A DNA stretch of 64,000 nt from Trissonchulus latispiculum (Eukaryota > Nematoda > Enoplea > Enoplida > Ironidae), in contig JASAND010006875.1 in the NCBI GenBank assembly GCA_030248195.1, positions 1-64,000 on the forward strand, written 5' to 3'. A program made the translations under genes and the position numbers. Each line of letters starts with the position of its first letter. The first letter of the stretch is position 1. Below, piece after piece: positions 1 to 9,133 of the stretch. The notes under the pieces were generated by a model that was not told where the DNA came from, made no database searches, and worked only from the letters and a program-made list of their open reading frames with translations.

Positions 1-63
1 AAGCTGTGGTGTAGGGTTTTGGAGTTTAAGTCTCTCCGGGTAGCCGTGGGGAAGACGGCTACA
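1..63 (+). repeat. 3' end of the 5' LTR
   Basis: These bases match 12909-12971 at 60 of 63 positions and end in TACA, the expected CA terminus of an LTR. The rest of the 5' LTR lies before the window. The three differences (positions 31, 35 and 47) suggest some time since insertion, but 63 bases are too few for dating. Confidence 0.9.
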
Positions 64-82
64 TTTGGTGGCCAGTGTAGGG
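64..82 (+). other. Probable tRNA primer-binding region
   Basis: The sequence directly after the LTR end begins TTTGGTGGCCAGTGTAGGG. A TGG placed within two or three bases of the LTR end is the usual start of a site complementary to a tRNA CCA tail. I cannot assign the tRNA without a search. Confidence 0.5.
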
Positions 83-392
83 CCGTAATTGACAAAAGGG
101 GGAGACCTGGTGTTTAAAAAATTAAAAAGACGTCACTAGGGACTAAGTCGAGTAACAGTGATAGGACCTCGTCTGAGGATACAAGCGTAAATCCCACTAG
201 TAGCTCACCTGACGGATCTTACGTACGTAGCGATCGCACACTCAGTAGCTGCTTTTCCGAACTTGTTGAAGAGTATTTTGTCGAGGACCCTATAGTAGAG
301 TCGAGAGAAAGGGGTACAGTTGAGTCAGCGCCCCTATTATCCCTGCGTTGGGAATTTCAAGTAACCCTCCAAGAATAAAGCTTGACTTTAAT
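83..392 (+). other. Leader before gag
   Basis: This stretch of about 310 bases sits between the primer site and the first gag ATG. A different frame is open across roughly 165-378 and reads acidic, serine-rich residues, while the gag frame has no ATG before 393. It could be an untranslated leader, or the frameshifted N-terminus of Gag. Confidence 0.4.
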
Positions 393-2564
393 ATGCCCTC
401 CGATGAAAAGGTTGAGTTGGATTGCACTAAATGTGCGATTGACTTGAAGCAAATTCCTGTGTTTAAGGGTGAAATAGGCGATGATTTTAGGGATTTTTTA
501 AGAACGTTTGAGCGAATATCTGCCATTAATGATTGGCCAGAGGACAAGGCAAAGCTTTTGCCTGCTTTCTTGCGCGGATACGCAGCTGATGCATATGAAG
601 CGCTTCCGTCGGGAATTAGAACTAGCTGGGATCACGTTAAGGAAGCATTGGTACAAGTACTGGCCGACACGACGTCAAGTTCCGAGTTACATCGCCGTAC
701 TCAGAAAACGGGCGAGACAGTCGAGGAGTTTGCTCGAGCAATACAAACCTTAGTTAGGAAAGCCTACGGCAACACAATGAAGGGGAAATCACGGGACCGT
801 TTAATAAAAGAAATTTTTATGAACGGCCTCCGCAAAGGCATTCGGAGGTTGGTGCTTTCTAGCCGACCAACCTCATTTGAAGACGCAGTTATTAGAGCTA
901 AAGAACAAGAGACTTATGATGAGATGGATCAGGAAGATAAAGTAGTAAGATCAGTAAGATTCAGTGATTCTCCAACGAGAGAAGGGCTCGTGCGAAGGCC
1001 GTCGGAAGATTTGGTCGTAAAAAGCCTCATTGATTTAGTCAAGGAACAGCAAAAGCAGTACGAAGAGTTCGCTAATCAATTAGTTCACGCAATGCGCGAG
1101 ATGAATTCTAGAACTGACCATAGATTTAGACCACAGGATGGCAGATCTGAGTCTGCGTCATTTCGAAACATGTCTAGGCCGGAAATACCACGTTACAGAA
1201 ATGATCGAACCACTGATGGACGACCAATCTGTTTCCAATGCGGTAAGCCAGGGCATATACGCGCTCGTTGTATGGGCATAGATAGGTCGCCTCGCATTCC
1301 TAACCCTAGCCCTAGGCGGTTCCCTGTCACCAATACAAATGATGGTTTTAGACGTCCAGTGGTGGATCAAGGCAGTGTTCCGCAACCCCCACATACCTCT
1401 CACATGGAACAAAGGCACACGTCCAATTTTTGTGAGCAAATAACAGACAGCGAAACAGCAGTCGAGGAAGCGTCGGTGTCTGAACAGCCGGAAGTGGAAG
1501 CTTTGCGCGAGCAAAACAAGAGGCTTATTCAGAGGTTGCTATTGAGCAATAATGTGACTGGCCCTCAGACTAATGTCTTGACGCATAAACACGAGACAGG
1601 GATAGAGGAACTTATGGTGAATAGAGTTGTGTCAGATTTGGCTGTCGGGCAAATCCCTCTGGCACTAGGCTTAGTCTGCGGAAAGCCAGCGGAGATGTTG
1701 ATTGACACTGGCAGGACTGTCACGCTAGTCCGGCCTGGCTTGGTTGACTCACTTTTACAACCATGCAACGGAGTTACCGTCACTTCTCTTACAGGAAATA
1801 ATGTGAGTATCTTAGGAGGCTGTTATGCAGATTTGTTAATAGACGATAAGGCGGTAAATCTGTACGTGTATGTGGCGAAGGGCCTGCCCTATGATGCAAT
1901 TTTGGGAACCAACGCTGTGACCGCATTAGGAGGCTGGGTTGGAGTTTTGTCCAACCGCGTCGAAGTAGGTTTCGCAAGTAAGGAACTAGACGATGAAGCT
2001 GAGTCCGCTAACGTAAATGAAGACCCTTGTAAGGAACTACAGACGTCGTCATTTGGCTCTTACGTTACCCAGGTTTTCCTTGAATCTGACGTGGATATTC
2101 CACCTTGGAGCCAAATGACTTTAAAAACCATCGCCGACAACGCCCCGGTCGGAAGAATGGGATTGATTGAACCGACTGGTGCCCTACTTGAAAGGCAGGG
2201 ACTAGTAGGGGGTCCGGTAGTGGTGAATCTTACAGAAAATGGGATGCCCGTTCTAGTAGCGAACGCATCCGCTAACACTCGAAAGCTGTACAAAGGTACC
2301 ACTATCGGTCTGCTGACGTGTGTAGAATCCACAGAAGGGATGTGCTCCTGTGCAACCCAAGTGTTGGAAGAACCCGGCGGCACACGTTTCGATGAGCAGC
2401 TGAAGGAATTAGATTTGACCAAATCAGTATTGACAGCTCCGGAGAAGTATGAGCTTCAGAAGTTGCTTACATCTTACTCAGATATATTCTCGAAGGGAGA
2501 ATTTGATTTGGAAAACTGTAAGTTAGTAGAACACGATAAATACGGGAGATTCTGCACCTATTAG
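393..2564 (+). CDS. Gag and aspartic protease of the LTR element
   Basis: This is one uninterrupted frame of about 723 codons from the first ATG at 393; the frame is open slightly further upstream but has no ATG there. The first ~190 residues look like a Ty3/gypsy capsid, including a FVEEFARAI-like retrotransposon-gag segment and charged helices. A single zinc knuckle of the form CX2CX4HX4C begins at base 1230. A protease active site LIDTG is at base 1698, followed by the flap and ILGTN-like region expected of retropepsins. The last ~60 codons enter the linker before reverse transcriptase and then run into a stop after a frame change near 2540. The product would form virus-like particles and process the polyprotein. 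Gag and protease share one frame, as in many Ty3/gypsy elements. That 2.2 kb is intact while pol is broken is noteworthy. Confidence 0.88.
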   Translation: MPSDEKVELDCTKCAIDLKQIPVFKGEIGDDFRDFLRTFERISAINDWPEDKAKLLPAFLRGYAADAYEALPSGIRTSWDHVKEALVQVLADTTSSSELHRRTQKTGETVEEFARAIQTLVRKAYGNTMKGKSRDRLIKEIFMNGLRKGIRRLVLSSRPTSFEDAVIRAKEQETYDEMDQEDKVVRSVRFSDSPTREGLVRRPSEDLVVKSLIDLVKEQQKQYEEFANQLVHAMREMNSRTDHRFRPQDGRSESASFRNMSRPEIPRYRNDRTTDGRPICFQCGKPGHIRARCMGIDRSPRIPNPSPRRFPVTNTNDGFRRPVVDQGSVPQPPHTSHMEQRHTSNFCEQITDSETAVEEASVSEQPEVEALREQNKRLIQRLLLSNNVTGPQTNVLTHKHETGIEELMVNRVVSDLAVGQIPLALGLVCGKPAEMLIDTGRTVTLVRPGLVDSLLQPCNGVTVTSLTGNNVSILGGCYADLLIDDKAVNLYVYVAKGLPYDAILGTNAVTALGGWVGVLSNRVEVGFASKELDDEAESANVNEDPCKELQTSSFGSYVTQVFLESDVDIPPWSQMTLKTIADNAPVGRMGLIEPTGALLERQGLVGGPVVVNLTENGMPVLVANASANTRKLYKGTTIGLLTCVESTEGMCSCATQVLEEPGGTRFDEQLKELDLTKSVLTAPEKYELQKLLTSYSDIFSKGEFDLENCKLVEHDKYGRFCTY

Positions 2565-3854
2565 GCAGAAACCGTATCGGATACCTGAAGCGCAACGGGA
2601 GACAGTGCAAACGCAGTTGCGCCAGATGGAAGAGCAGGGGATCATTCGTATGAGCGCAAGTCCGTGGTTCAGTCCCATAATCTTGGTGAACAAAAAAATG
2701 GCGGGCTACGGATTTGTGTAGGTTTCCGCAAACTCAATGCGATAACGTTAGGAGACTACTATCCTATTCCTAGAGTAAACGAAACTCTGAATTATTTAGG
2801 AAAAGCGAAATATTTCTCAACTATGGACCTAGCCTCGGGGTATCATCAAATCAGGGTGGCTCCCAATGATATTCAGAAAACTGCGTTTTGCTCGAGCGTT
2901 GGGCTATACGAATATACGCGCATGCCATTTGGGCTCAAGAATGCGCCAAGTACATTTCAAAGGACCATGGAGTTACTGCTGGTAGGACTCCAGTATAAAA
3001 ATTGCCTAGTATATATCGATGACATTGTTGTTTACACCCCCGATTTTAAAACACATCTCCAGGCTCTCGAACAAGTGTTTGATAGGCTTCGCTATGGACA
3101 ATTGAAGCTGAAATTGAAGAAGTGTCATTTTGGACAAAAGGAGGTGTCCTTCTTGGGACACGTTATTTCAGCTTCGGGGATACAACCCGATCCCACTAAT
3201 GTAGCCAGTGTTCGCAATTTTGCAAAGCCCACGAAATCATCAGAAGTAAGAGGTTTTCTAGGCCTGGCTTCGTATTACAGAAGATTCATTAAGAACTTTG
3301 CATCTATAGCAAGACCGTTGCACAAATTAACAGCGAAGGAGGCAACGTTTCACTGGACAACCGAGTGTGATTGTGCCTTCTCTAACCTGAAACAGGCACT
3401 CATCATGTCGCCTATACTGTCATTTGAGTTAAAATTCTTACTGTCAACCGATGCTTCGGGCTATTGTTTGGGTGCTGTACTGGCACAAATGAACCGTGAT
3501 GGAATGGAAACTGTAATTGCGTATGCGTCCCGGTCACTCAATAAGGCTAAAATGAAGTACTCGACTATTGAGCGAGAAATGTTGGTTATAGTGTGGGCGT
3601 TGAAACATTTTCGCCCGTATTTGTACGGCCGCCGGTTCGTATTGTACACTGACCATTCACCGATACGATGGCTTAACTCTTTAAAGGATACGTCCTCTAG
3701 GCTAGGACGATGGCCGCTGGAAATTCAAGACTATGACTTCGAGCTGAAGCATAGGCCGTGCACGCAAAATAAGAATGCAGATGCACTGTTACTGTTACTC
3801 AGTCCTACAGTACAGAGGTTAGGGATGACGATATGGAACGACTGCCGACAGTGA
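2541..3854 (+). pseudogene. Reverse transcriptase and RNase H, frameshifted
   Basis: RNA-dependent DNA polymerase and RNase H of the element. The start of the RT domain (bases about 2541-2695) lies in one frame. The remainder, open from about 2664 to the stop at 3854, lies in another; the change falls near a run of seven A at about 2691. Landmarks are the fingers motif around 2700-2760, LASGYHQ-type residues near 2830, the catalytic YIDD at 3012, and the thumb and connection. RNase H carries a catalytic Asp in STDASG at about 3450 and a TDH motif near 3650. The usual NADALSR end reads NADALLLLL here. The C-terminal frame overlaps the integrase frame by 22 bases. The order and motifs are typical Ty3/gypsy; the frame breaks imply decay or assembly indels. 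Confidence 0.88.
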
Positions 3855-4609
3855 CAAAGAGAATAAGGTCATTGCAGGAGAGCGATCAATTAATACAAAC
3901 AATTCGTAACTATCTAGAGAAGCAAGAGTTGCCGGAAGAAGAAAGGCAAATTCGAAAATTAGTTTCGCAAAGTCCAAACTATTATGTCGAGGATGACATG
4001 TTGTGGCATGTATGGCATGACCATAGTGGTAAACGGCGGATTAAGGCGTGGCCTCAACTAGTGGTACCCGAGTCTCTTCGCAATGAGGTTCTAGAAATAT
4101 ATCATGACCAACTGGGACATTTTGGTATTGACAAGACTTTTGGTAGACTACGGCAGAATTTCTTCTGGCCGTCAATGTACTCGGACACCAGGAAGTGGTG
4201 CCGTAGCTGTGTAGATTGTGCTACGCGTAAAGGTCCACGAGTAAGGACGAAGGTTCCAATGAAGTCAATTGAAACTTCAGAACCTTTTGAAATCCTAAGT
4301 GTAGACTGTGTAGGACCGTTGCCGGAAACACAAAGAGGCAATAAACACATTGTCGTGTTTACCTGTTTATTTACAAAGTGGCCAGAGGCATTTGCAGTTC
4401 CCAACATACAGACGGATACTATAGCTGAAGTATTTGTCAATGAAATAGTGTGTCGACACTCGGCTCCGAAGGCGCTTCTTAGCGATAGAGGAGCTAACTT
4501 TTTATCAGACTTGGTGACCGGAATTTGCAAGTTGTTAAGAGTTAGAAAGCTCAACACGACAGGTTATCATCCACAAAACGACGGAGGGACGGAGGTTGCG
4601 AGAAAATGA
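3833..4609 (+). pseudogene. Integrase, HHCC and most of the catalytic core
   Basis: 258 codons from an ATG at 3833. An HHCC zinc-binding domain is visible: His at residues 91 and 96, Cys at 126 and 129. The DDE core has the first Asp at residue 158 (in SVDCVGP) and the second Asp at 218 (in LSDRG). The frame changes near 4590, just before the catalytic Glu helix, and ends in a stop at 4609. The Glu expected before the NRTL motif is in the frame of the next segment. As a protein this segment alone would lack a complete active site. Confidence 0.87.
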
Positions 4610-5070
4610 ATAGGACCTTAATTACTAGTTTATTAATGTACACCAGCACTCATCAGAAAGATTGGGATGTGTACATCCCTCTCGTTTTACTAGCATATAG
4701 AACTAGTATTCATGACTCTACGGATGAGACACCATTTTTCTTGGTGTATGGTAGAGACCATGTGCTGCCCGCAGAGGTGGATATGCATCTGGCTATAAGT
4801 GATCACCCGAAGGACTACCGGCACACTGTACTTGAGCGGTTGGAAGAAAGTAAACGTCTTGTCCAGCAGAACCTGGCGGACAGTAGGAGCAAGCAGAAAG
4901 AATACTATGACCGGGATGCAGCTGCCTGTAGTTTTGAGGTAGGCATTAAAGTATGGCTGCATGTGCCGGCAGTCGCAAAGGGCAAGAGTCCAAAGTTGTC
5001 GCATTTATGGCATGGTCCTTTCCGGATAGTAGAGAGGCCAACCCCAGAAACGGCTAGATTGCGACCATAA
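4606..5070 (+). pseudogene. Integrase C-terminal part with GPY/F module, frameshifted
   Basis: 154 codons from ATG 4606, overlapping the previous frame by four bases. The start continues the last helix of the integrase core (NRTL, then the gypsy-type LAYRTSIHDSTDETPF segment). Later comes the GPY/F module (LWHGPFRIVE, near residues 136-145). The frame hits a stop at 5070. The expected end of the module (VHVNRLK) follows at 5097 in a different frame, so one indel lies near 5050-5060. Confidence 0.85.
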
Positions 5071-5096
5071 AAGGGGATAGTCGCAGACATGATGTC

Positions 5097-5555
5097 GTGC
5101 ATGTTAATCGATTGAAACAGTGTATTAGTTGGGAATCTGAGGATACGGAAACGGCCAAAAATGTAGCGCGTGAAAATGAGAACACAGACTTGATTACACC
5201 TGCTAATTCAGACGCACCCGGCTCCCAAGCACCGGCTTTGGTGAACAACAGAGAGGAACCGAATATCGTATCTGCGCCACAAGTAGGTGACGTCGTGTGG
5301 GCTAAACTACGGGGATTTCCATATTGTCCTGCAAGAATCGCAGACAAGAAAGAGGTTGACATGCAACTGGTTAGCAAATGTTCCAGTAAATGGGTACTCG
5401 TGCAATTCTTTGGAAGTTGCGAGTTTGCTTATGTAGAGAAAGACTTGGGTCATGCGTATAGCAAGTTCCAACCCTATCGAGAAGGGCAAAGAAAGACTTC
5501 CACCTGCGGTGAGGCAAGCCTTGGCCGACCTCCGGACCGCAAAACCAGAAGTTAA
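5097..5555 (+). CDS. Integrase tail fused to a PWWP chromatin-reader domain
   Basis: The segment begins with VHVNRLK, the standard end of the gypsy integrase GPY/F module (GTG at 5097 is simply where the frame is entered). An acidic linker of about 50 residues follows, then a PWWP domain at residues about 62-130 (bases 5280-5486). The hallmark VGDVVWAKLRGFPYCPARI corresponds to GD-VWAK-G-PWWPA-V, with PWWP read as PYCP. The second block LVQFFGSCEFAYV corresponds to V-FFGT---AWV, followed by KFQPY. PWWP domains bind H3K36-methylated nucleosomes and DNA. Its place, directly after integrase, is where chromoviruses carry a chromodomain, so a role in integration-site choice is a reasonable inference. 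The helix that normally ends a PWWP domain appears to continue in the overlapping next frame from about 5490. Confidence 0.85.
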   Translation: MHVNRLKQCISWESEDTETAKNVARENENTDLITPANSDAPGSQAPALVNNREEPNIVSAPQVGDVVWAKLRGFPYCPARIADKKEVDMQLVSKCSSKWVLVQFFGSCEFAYVEKDLGHAYSKFQPYREGQRKTSTCGEASLGRPPDRKTRS

Positions 5556-7686
5556 CCTTTTAAGTATACACTTGGCCAATTATCATCCCGCGTATGTTTG
5601 GTTTCAGAATCAAGGACATTTGGAACTATCGTCCATGGCAGAAAATAACCAGCCTGATGAACGTAGGTGGCCAATTCGAACTGATGAAGGTATCCTATTG
5701 GCAAGCAGGCCACCCCCGGCTCACTGCAACGAGTTGATGTCTGCAGAAGTAGGCGAGAACGAAATACTAACTTTCCATCATGAAACGTCGAGTAACAAAT
5801 TTGATGGTGCATATCTCTCTGGTAACCTCTATCGCCACCTGTGCTCAGTAGCAACAAGGCTTGAAATATGGGAGAAAGGCCAGCAAGCCGTTTATGATTG
5901 CTATCTTCCAAAAGGTGTGCGAGTAGTATTAGCCATGACTGAAACGGTAAAAAGCTTACGCCTCCTGTTGTATCCCCTTCTTTTTGGCGATTTACACGAC
6001 TATACTAGAGATCGTAAACATTTAGCCGAAGAAACATTAAAATGGTACTTTAAGCAGATGATGGAGGCTGTAGTGTTTGCACACGATAGGGATGTGAGCC
6101 TTCGAGGAATAAAACTGAAGGGATGGGTGTTTGCTACACCGGACAAATTGATAATTCGAATCGGTGATATAAGTAGTCTTTTCGTGTGTCCTCACGGAAA
6201 TGACTGGTTGGAGGAACGGCATGGAAGCCCAGCTTATGTCAGCCCTCAACTTCTTACCTTGGAAATTCCACGATTTGGTGGTAAAGCCAACGACATGTGG
6301 ATGTTTGGCATTTTATTGTATGTAGGGGCATTTGGAAGATATCCTTTCTATGATCCAACACCGGCGGGTTTGTTTTTATGCATACGTAGAGGCATATACA
6401 TTATGCCTGCGTCACCAAAAACGTCTATATTTTTGAAGGGCACTATAATAGGACTGTTGAGAGCACGAGCCTGCGAACGGCCTACAGCGAGTCAGGTTTT
6501 GCAAAGTGAATGGCTAGCAGAAGTAGACCGACCTAATCAACACTGTAACATAGAAGAGCTTGGAAGGCAACCAGTACCAATACCAGATGAACCGGGTCCT
6601 CTACAGGGCAACCCGGCAACCCCAAGTTATACGGTCCATCCTGCTTACACAGACTGGCGCACAGACCTGTTCACAGATGTCCGACATTATTTCTTACATC
6701 TATTGTTAGTCTTGTGGCTGCTGTTTGCCGTGGGTTTAGCTAGTCAACTGCCGAAGCGTCGGGCACAGCAATACGGTGCGGAGACAGAGCTCACTGTTCC
6801 AGTCTTTTTGGAAAACGGTACGTTAAACGAAAGAGTGGTGTTAAATCTCGAACATGGCGTTGTGCTTAGAAAGGTAGGCGTTTTAGATGGTTCTAGTGAG
6901 ACGCTAGCTCATTATTTTGTGATACCACTTGATTTGAACGTTACAAGACCCCCGTCCATGCCCTCGTGTCAGCAAGTCAGCGAAAAAGCTAAGGCCACTA
7001 ACCACACCTTCTTTGTTTCCTTAGCAGATAATTTGTGCGGACTCGCCCGCGAACTAAACTCTAGTTTATTTAGAACGTATGATAAAATGCAACAGGCAGA
7101 GGCCGCAATCTTTATTGATGTGCAAAACCTAGCTAACGGGACCGCTGGAAAACGCCATGTTAGGAATATAATTAGAGGATTCGTCTACCTTTTAGAATCC
7201 ATATTTGGCGGATGTGACCCGGGGGATGCAGAGGCTGTTCGACGAGGACTTAGTGTTATCGAAGCGCGTACAGATTCCTTAGCTACCGCAGTTGTGCATA
7301 CTCAGAACAAATTAATTTTGGTGGCAAAGATAATTAAAGACGAGAGAAGACAGACAAACGGGCAGTTTAGCCTGCTTTCGCATGGGCTAAGCGAAGTCTC
7401 GAGAATGCAAGCACGTCTAACAGATAGTACTAATAAGATAACCGTAGCACTGCAGCTTTTTGCTCTGTTGTCTGGCTTACAAACACGTTTGACTTTTGAC
7501 GTTGTTAAATGGGTAGTGGTTACTTGGCACGATGAGTTGGCTGCTGCTCACCGGTTAGTTGCTGCTGTCTCTGAAATAAGTCATGGGTATCTCCCAGCAG
7601 AAGTAATATCGCCGAGAATTTTGCGCGAGGTGTTGCAACATACACAAGAGGAATTAAAAACGAAAGCTCGTAGAGTATGGAGTTGA
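5452..7686 (+). CDS. Tribbles-like pseudokinase fused to the N-terminal part of an F-type Env
   Basis: One open frame of 744 codons. Residues 1-30 (GKERLPPAVRQAL) look like the PWWP C-terminal helix, so translation may enter from the previous frame. An ATG at 5635 (TCCATGG) could also start it. Residues about 120-355 match the Tribbles pseudokinase fold: GDLHDYTR (179), LRGIKL (217) in place of HRDLKPEN, no DFG, GSPAYVSPQ (258), GGKANDMWMFGILLY, GRYPFYD (295), LFLCIRRGIY (308) and ERPTASQVLQSEWL (342). A proline-rich linker leads to a hydrophobic segment at 411-430, probably the Env signal or anchor. Residues 431-744 carry N-glycosylation sites, an RxxR cleavage site at 568-571, a following hydrophobic fusion-peptide-like stretch ending near FGG, and a long helical region, as in gypsy Env and baculovirus F. 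The Env reading frame is lost at 7686. Confidence 0.85.
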   Translation: MRIASSNPIEKGKERLPPAVRQALADLRTAKPEVNLLSIHLANYHPAYVWFQNQGHLELSSMAENNQPDERRWPIRTDEGILLASRPPPAHCNELMSAEVGENEILTFHHETSSNKFDGAYLSGNLYRHLCSVATRLEIWEKGQQAVYDCYLPKGVRVVLAMTETVKSLRLLLYPLLFGDLHDYTRDRKHLAEETLKWYFKQMMEAVVFAHDRDVSLRGIKLKGWVFATPDKLIIRIGDISSLFVCPHGNDWLEERHGSPAYVSPQLLTLEIPRFGGKANDMWMFGILLYVGAFGRYPFYDPTPAGLFLCIRRGIYIMPASPKTSIFLKGTIIGLLRARACERPTASQVLQSEWLAEVDRPNQHCNIEELGRQPVPIPDEPGPLQGNPATPSYTVHPAYTDWRTDLFTDVRHYFLHLLLVLWLLFAVGLASQLPKRRAQQYGAETELTVPVFLENGTLNERVVLNLEHGVVLRKVGVLDGSSETLAHYFVIPLDLNVTRPPSMPSCQQVSEKAKATNHTFFVSLADNLCGLARELNSSLFRTYDKMQQAEAAIFIDVQNLANGTAGKRHVRNIIRGFVYLLESIFGGCDPGDAEAVRRGLSVIEARTDSLATAVVHTQNKLILVAKIIKDERRQTNGQFSLLSHGLSEVSRMQARLTDSTNKITVALQLFALLSGLQTRLTFDVVKWVVVTWHDELAAAHRLVAAVSEISHGYLPAEVISPRILREVLQHTQEELKTKARRVWS

Positions 7687-7695
7687 AGAAGTAGG

Positions 7696-7914
7696 AGCGT
7701 ACTACAAATTTCCTTTAGTGTCGATGGTGTCTTAGAGGGTTCTATTGTGTTGAAGCTGAGCATTCCAATTACTCAAGATAAACTGGATCTGGATATCTGG
7801 CAGGCTACTACTGTTCAGGTGCAATGGAATAATCCGAGTGTTTATGGAAAAATAGTTCTGAAGGATCCATACCTTGTAACTAATGGTGAACGTAGTCAGT
7901 TCGCAGCACTGTGA
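7696..7914 (+). pseudogene. Middle part of env, frame-shifted
   Basis: A 72-codon open segment in a frame different from both neighbours reads like the beta-rich region that follows the helical part of gypsy-type Env (an LKLSIPI segment and a later YLVTNGE segment). It ends in TGA at 7912-7914. It joins the upstream and downstream env segments by position only; two indels, near 7687 and 7910, separate the three. Confidence 0.7.
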
Positions 7915-7974
7915 GGTGACCAACTCTTATTATGTACCGGGGCATGGCGCAGGCGATGTTCTGAAAAGATTCCT

Positions 7975-8772
7975 ATGGTGAAAGGCATTGGGCATAATTG
8001 TTTAAGCGCCATTTTTGGCCGTGCAGGCCGAGAAATTGTTCGGAAGCAATGTCATATACAGTTGAGTTCCGTTAAAGATGGGCGGGCGTTGGTAAATCTT
8101 GCGGCAGAACATGGGGTATGGTTTGTTGGCTTGGTTGATACCTCTTGGACATTATTTTGCGATCCGTCCCCACCCATAGTAGTGAGTACATGCTCCCATT
8201 GTACTATTAAGATACCATGCGGATGCGGACTAACCTTAGGAAATTATACCATTTCACCGCTGATCTTCAATTGTAGGCAGCCAAGCCACCGCTTGCTAAA
8301 GACGCAAGTGCACTCCAATCTCCTACCTTATGTGTATCCGCACCTGGCACACCGACACCACAGTATAAATTTTCGCTCCTCCGGTGATCTACGTATTAGC
8401 AAAGTTGTCATTAATGAATCATATAGAGAATCTTTACCTCCGGAAAGTTATCGTTCACCGGAACTAGAGGAAGCAGCAGTTCTTGATAGGGATGCATTCC
8501 TACATCGAGAACAAGTTTATCAACAATATAAGGCAGCCCAGTCGATTTATTGGAGTTCTCAGGTGTGGTGGAATTATGCGCTGTTAGCAGGAGAGCTATT
8601 GCTCTTGGTTTTAGTTCTAGCGTTAGCTCTGAGGGAACAGGTACAGTACAGACTAATGGATCTGAAAAACTATTTTTCGAATTGCAATGAGAAACGAGCG
8701 GCTCTAGAAGATACCAACAGCCCGACTAGTGTGAATGATGAAGGAGGTAGCGGCACGTTGGAGAAGGCCTGA
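7975..8772 (+). pseudogene. C-terminal part of env with transmembrane anchor
   Basis: 265 codons; the frame is open from about 7918 and the first ATG is at 7975. It contains a cysteine cluster (CSHCTIKIPCGCG, bases about 8193-8230), as seen before the stem of insect retrovirus Env proteins. A helical stem follows, then a strong membrane segment near residues 200-220 (YALLAGELLLLVLVLALAL) and a cytoplasmic tail of about 45 residues. Without the upstream frames it could not make a working glycoprotein. Confidence 0.82.
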
Positions 8773-9133
8773 CTACCTCTGTAAATATATGCGTACTTAT
8801 ATAGACAACGAATTATCAAGATAATAAAAAATTAGTTTAGATATGACAGTTTTTATTATTTGGTTTAGTATTGTGTGGAGTGTATGGGCAGAGTGGTACG
8901 GGTTGCCAGAAAGGGGTATGGCTTCTACCCAGGGGGGGACCCCACAGTTGGGTTCTTAACGCTCTCTAGTAACTTGTAAGCAGAAGGGCAGGGTGATGGT
9001 TGGACCCTTTAATACCAGTGAAGGGCAGGGTGATGGTAGGACCCTTTAATACCAGTGATAATTGTTGACAGCGATAAATCTTTTTATGTTTTATGCAAAC
9101 GATCGCGTAAAGGTTTATATTGTTTAGGCTGCA
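8773..9133 (+). other. Non-coding stretch after env with a 37-bp direct repeat
   Basis: No gene is visible. Two tandem copies of a 37-bp unit lie at 8983-9019 and 9020-9056, differing at one base. A pyrimidine-rich tract ending TTGTTTAG at about 9119-9126 could be a 3' splice site feeding the next ORF, which has no start codon of its own. Confidence 0.55.

Noticed and set aside
5280..5487. Reading the post-integrase domain as a chromodomain
   Set aside because: The residues fit the PWWP blocks (GD-VWAK-G-P--PA and V-FFG) and not the chromodomain signature (YxVExIxxxR... W).
5452..6530. The Tribbles-like region as an ordinary host gene into which the element inserted
   Set aside because: It has no introns, shares an unbroken frame with the Env part, and lies in the standard env position between integrase and the 3' LTR, so it belongs to the element.
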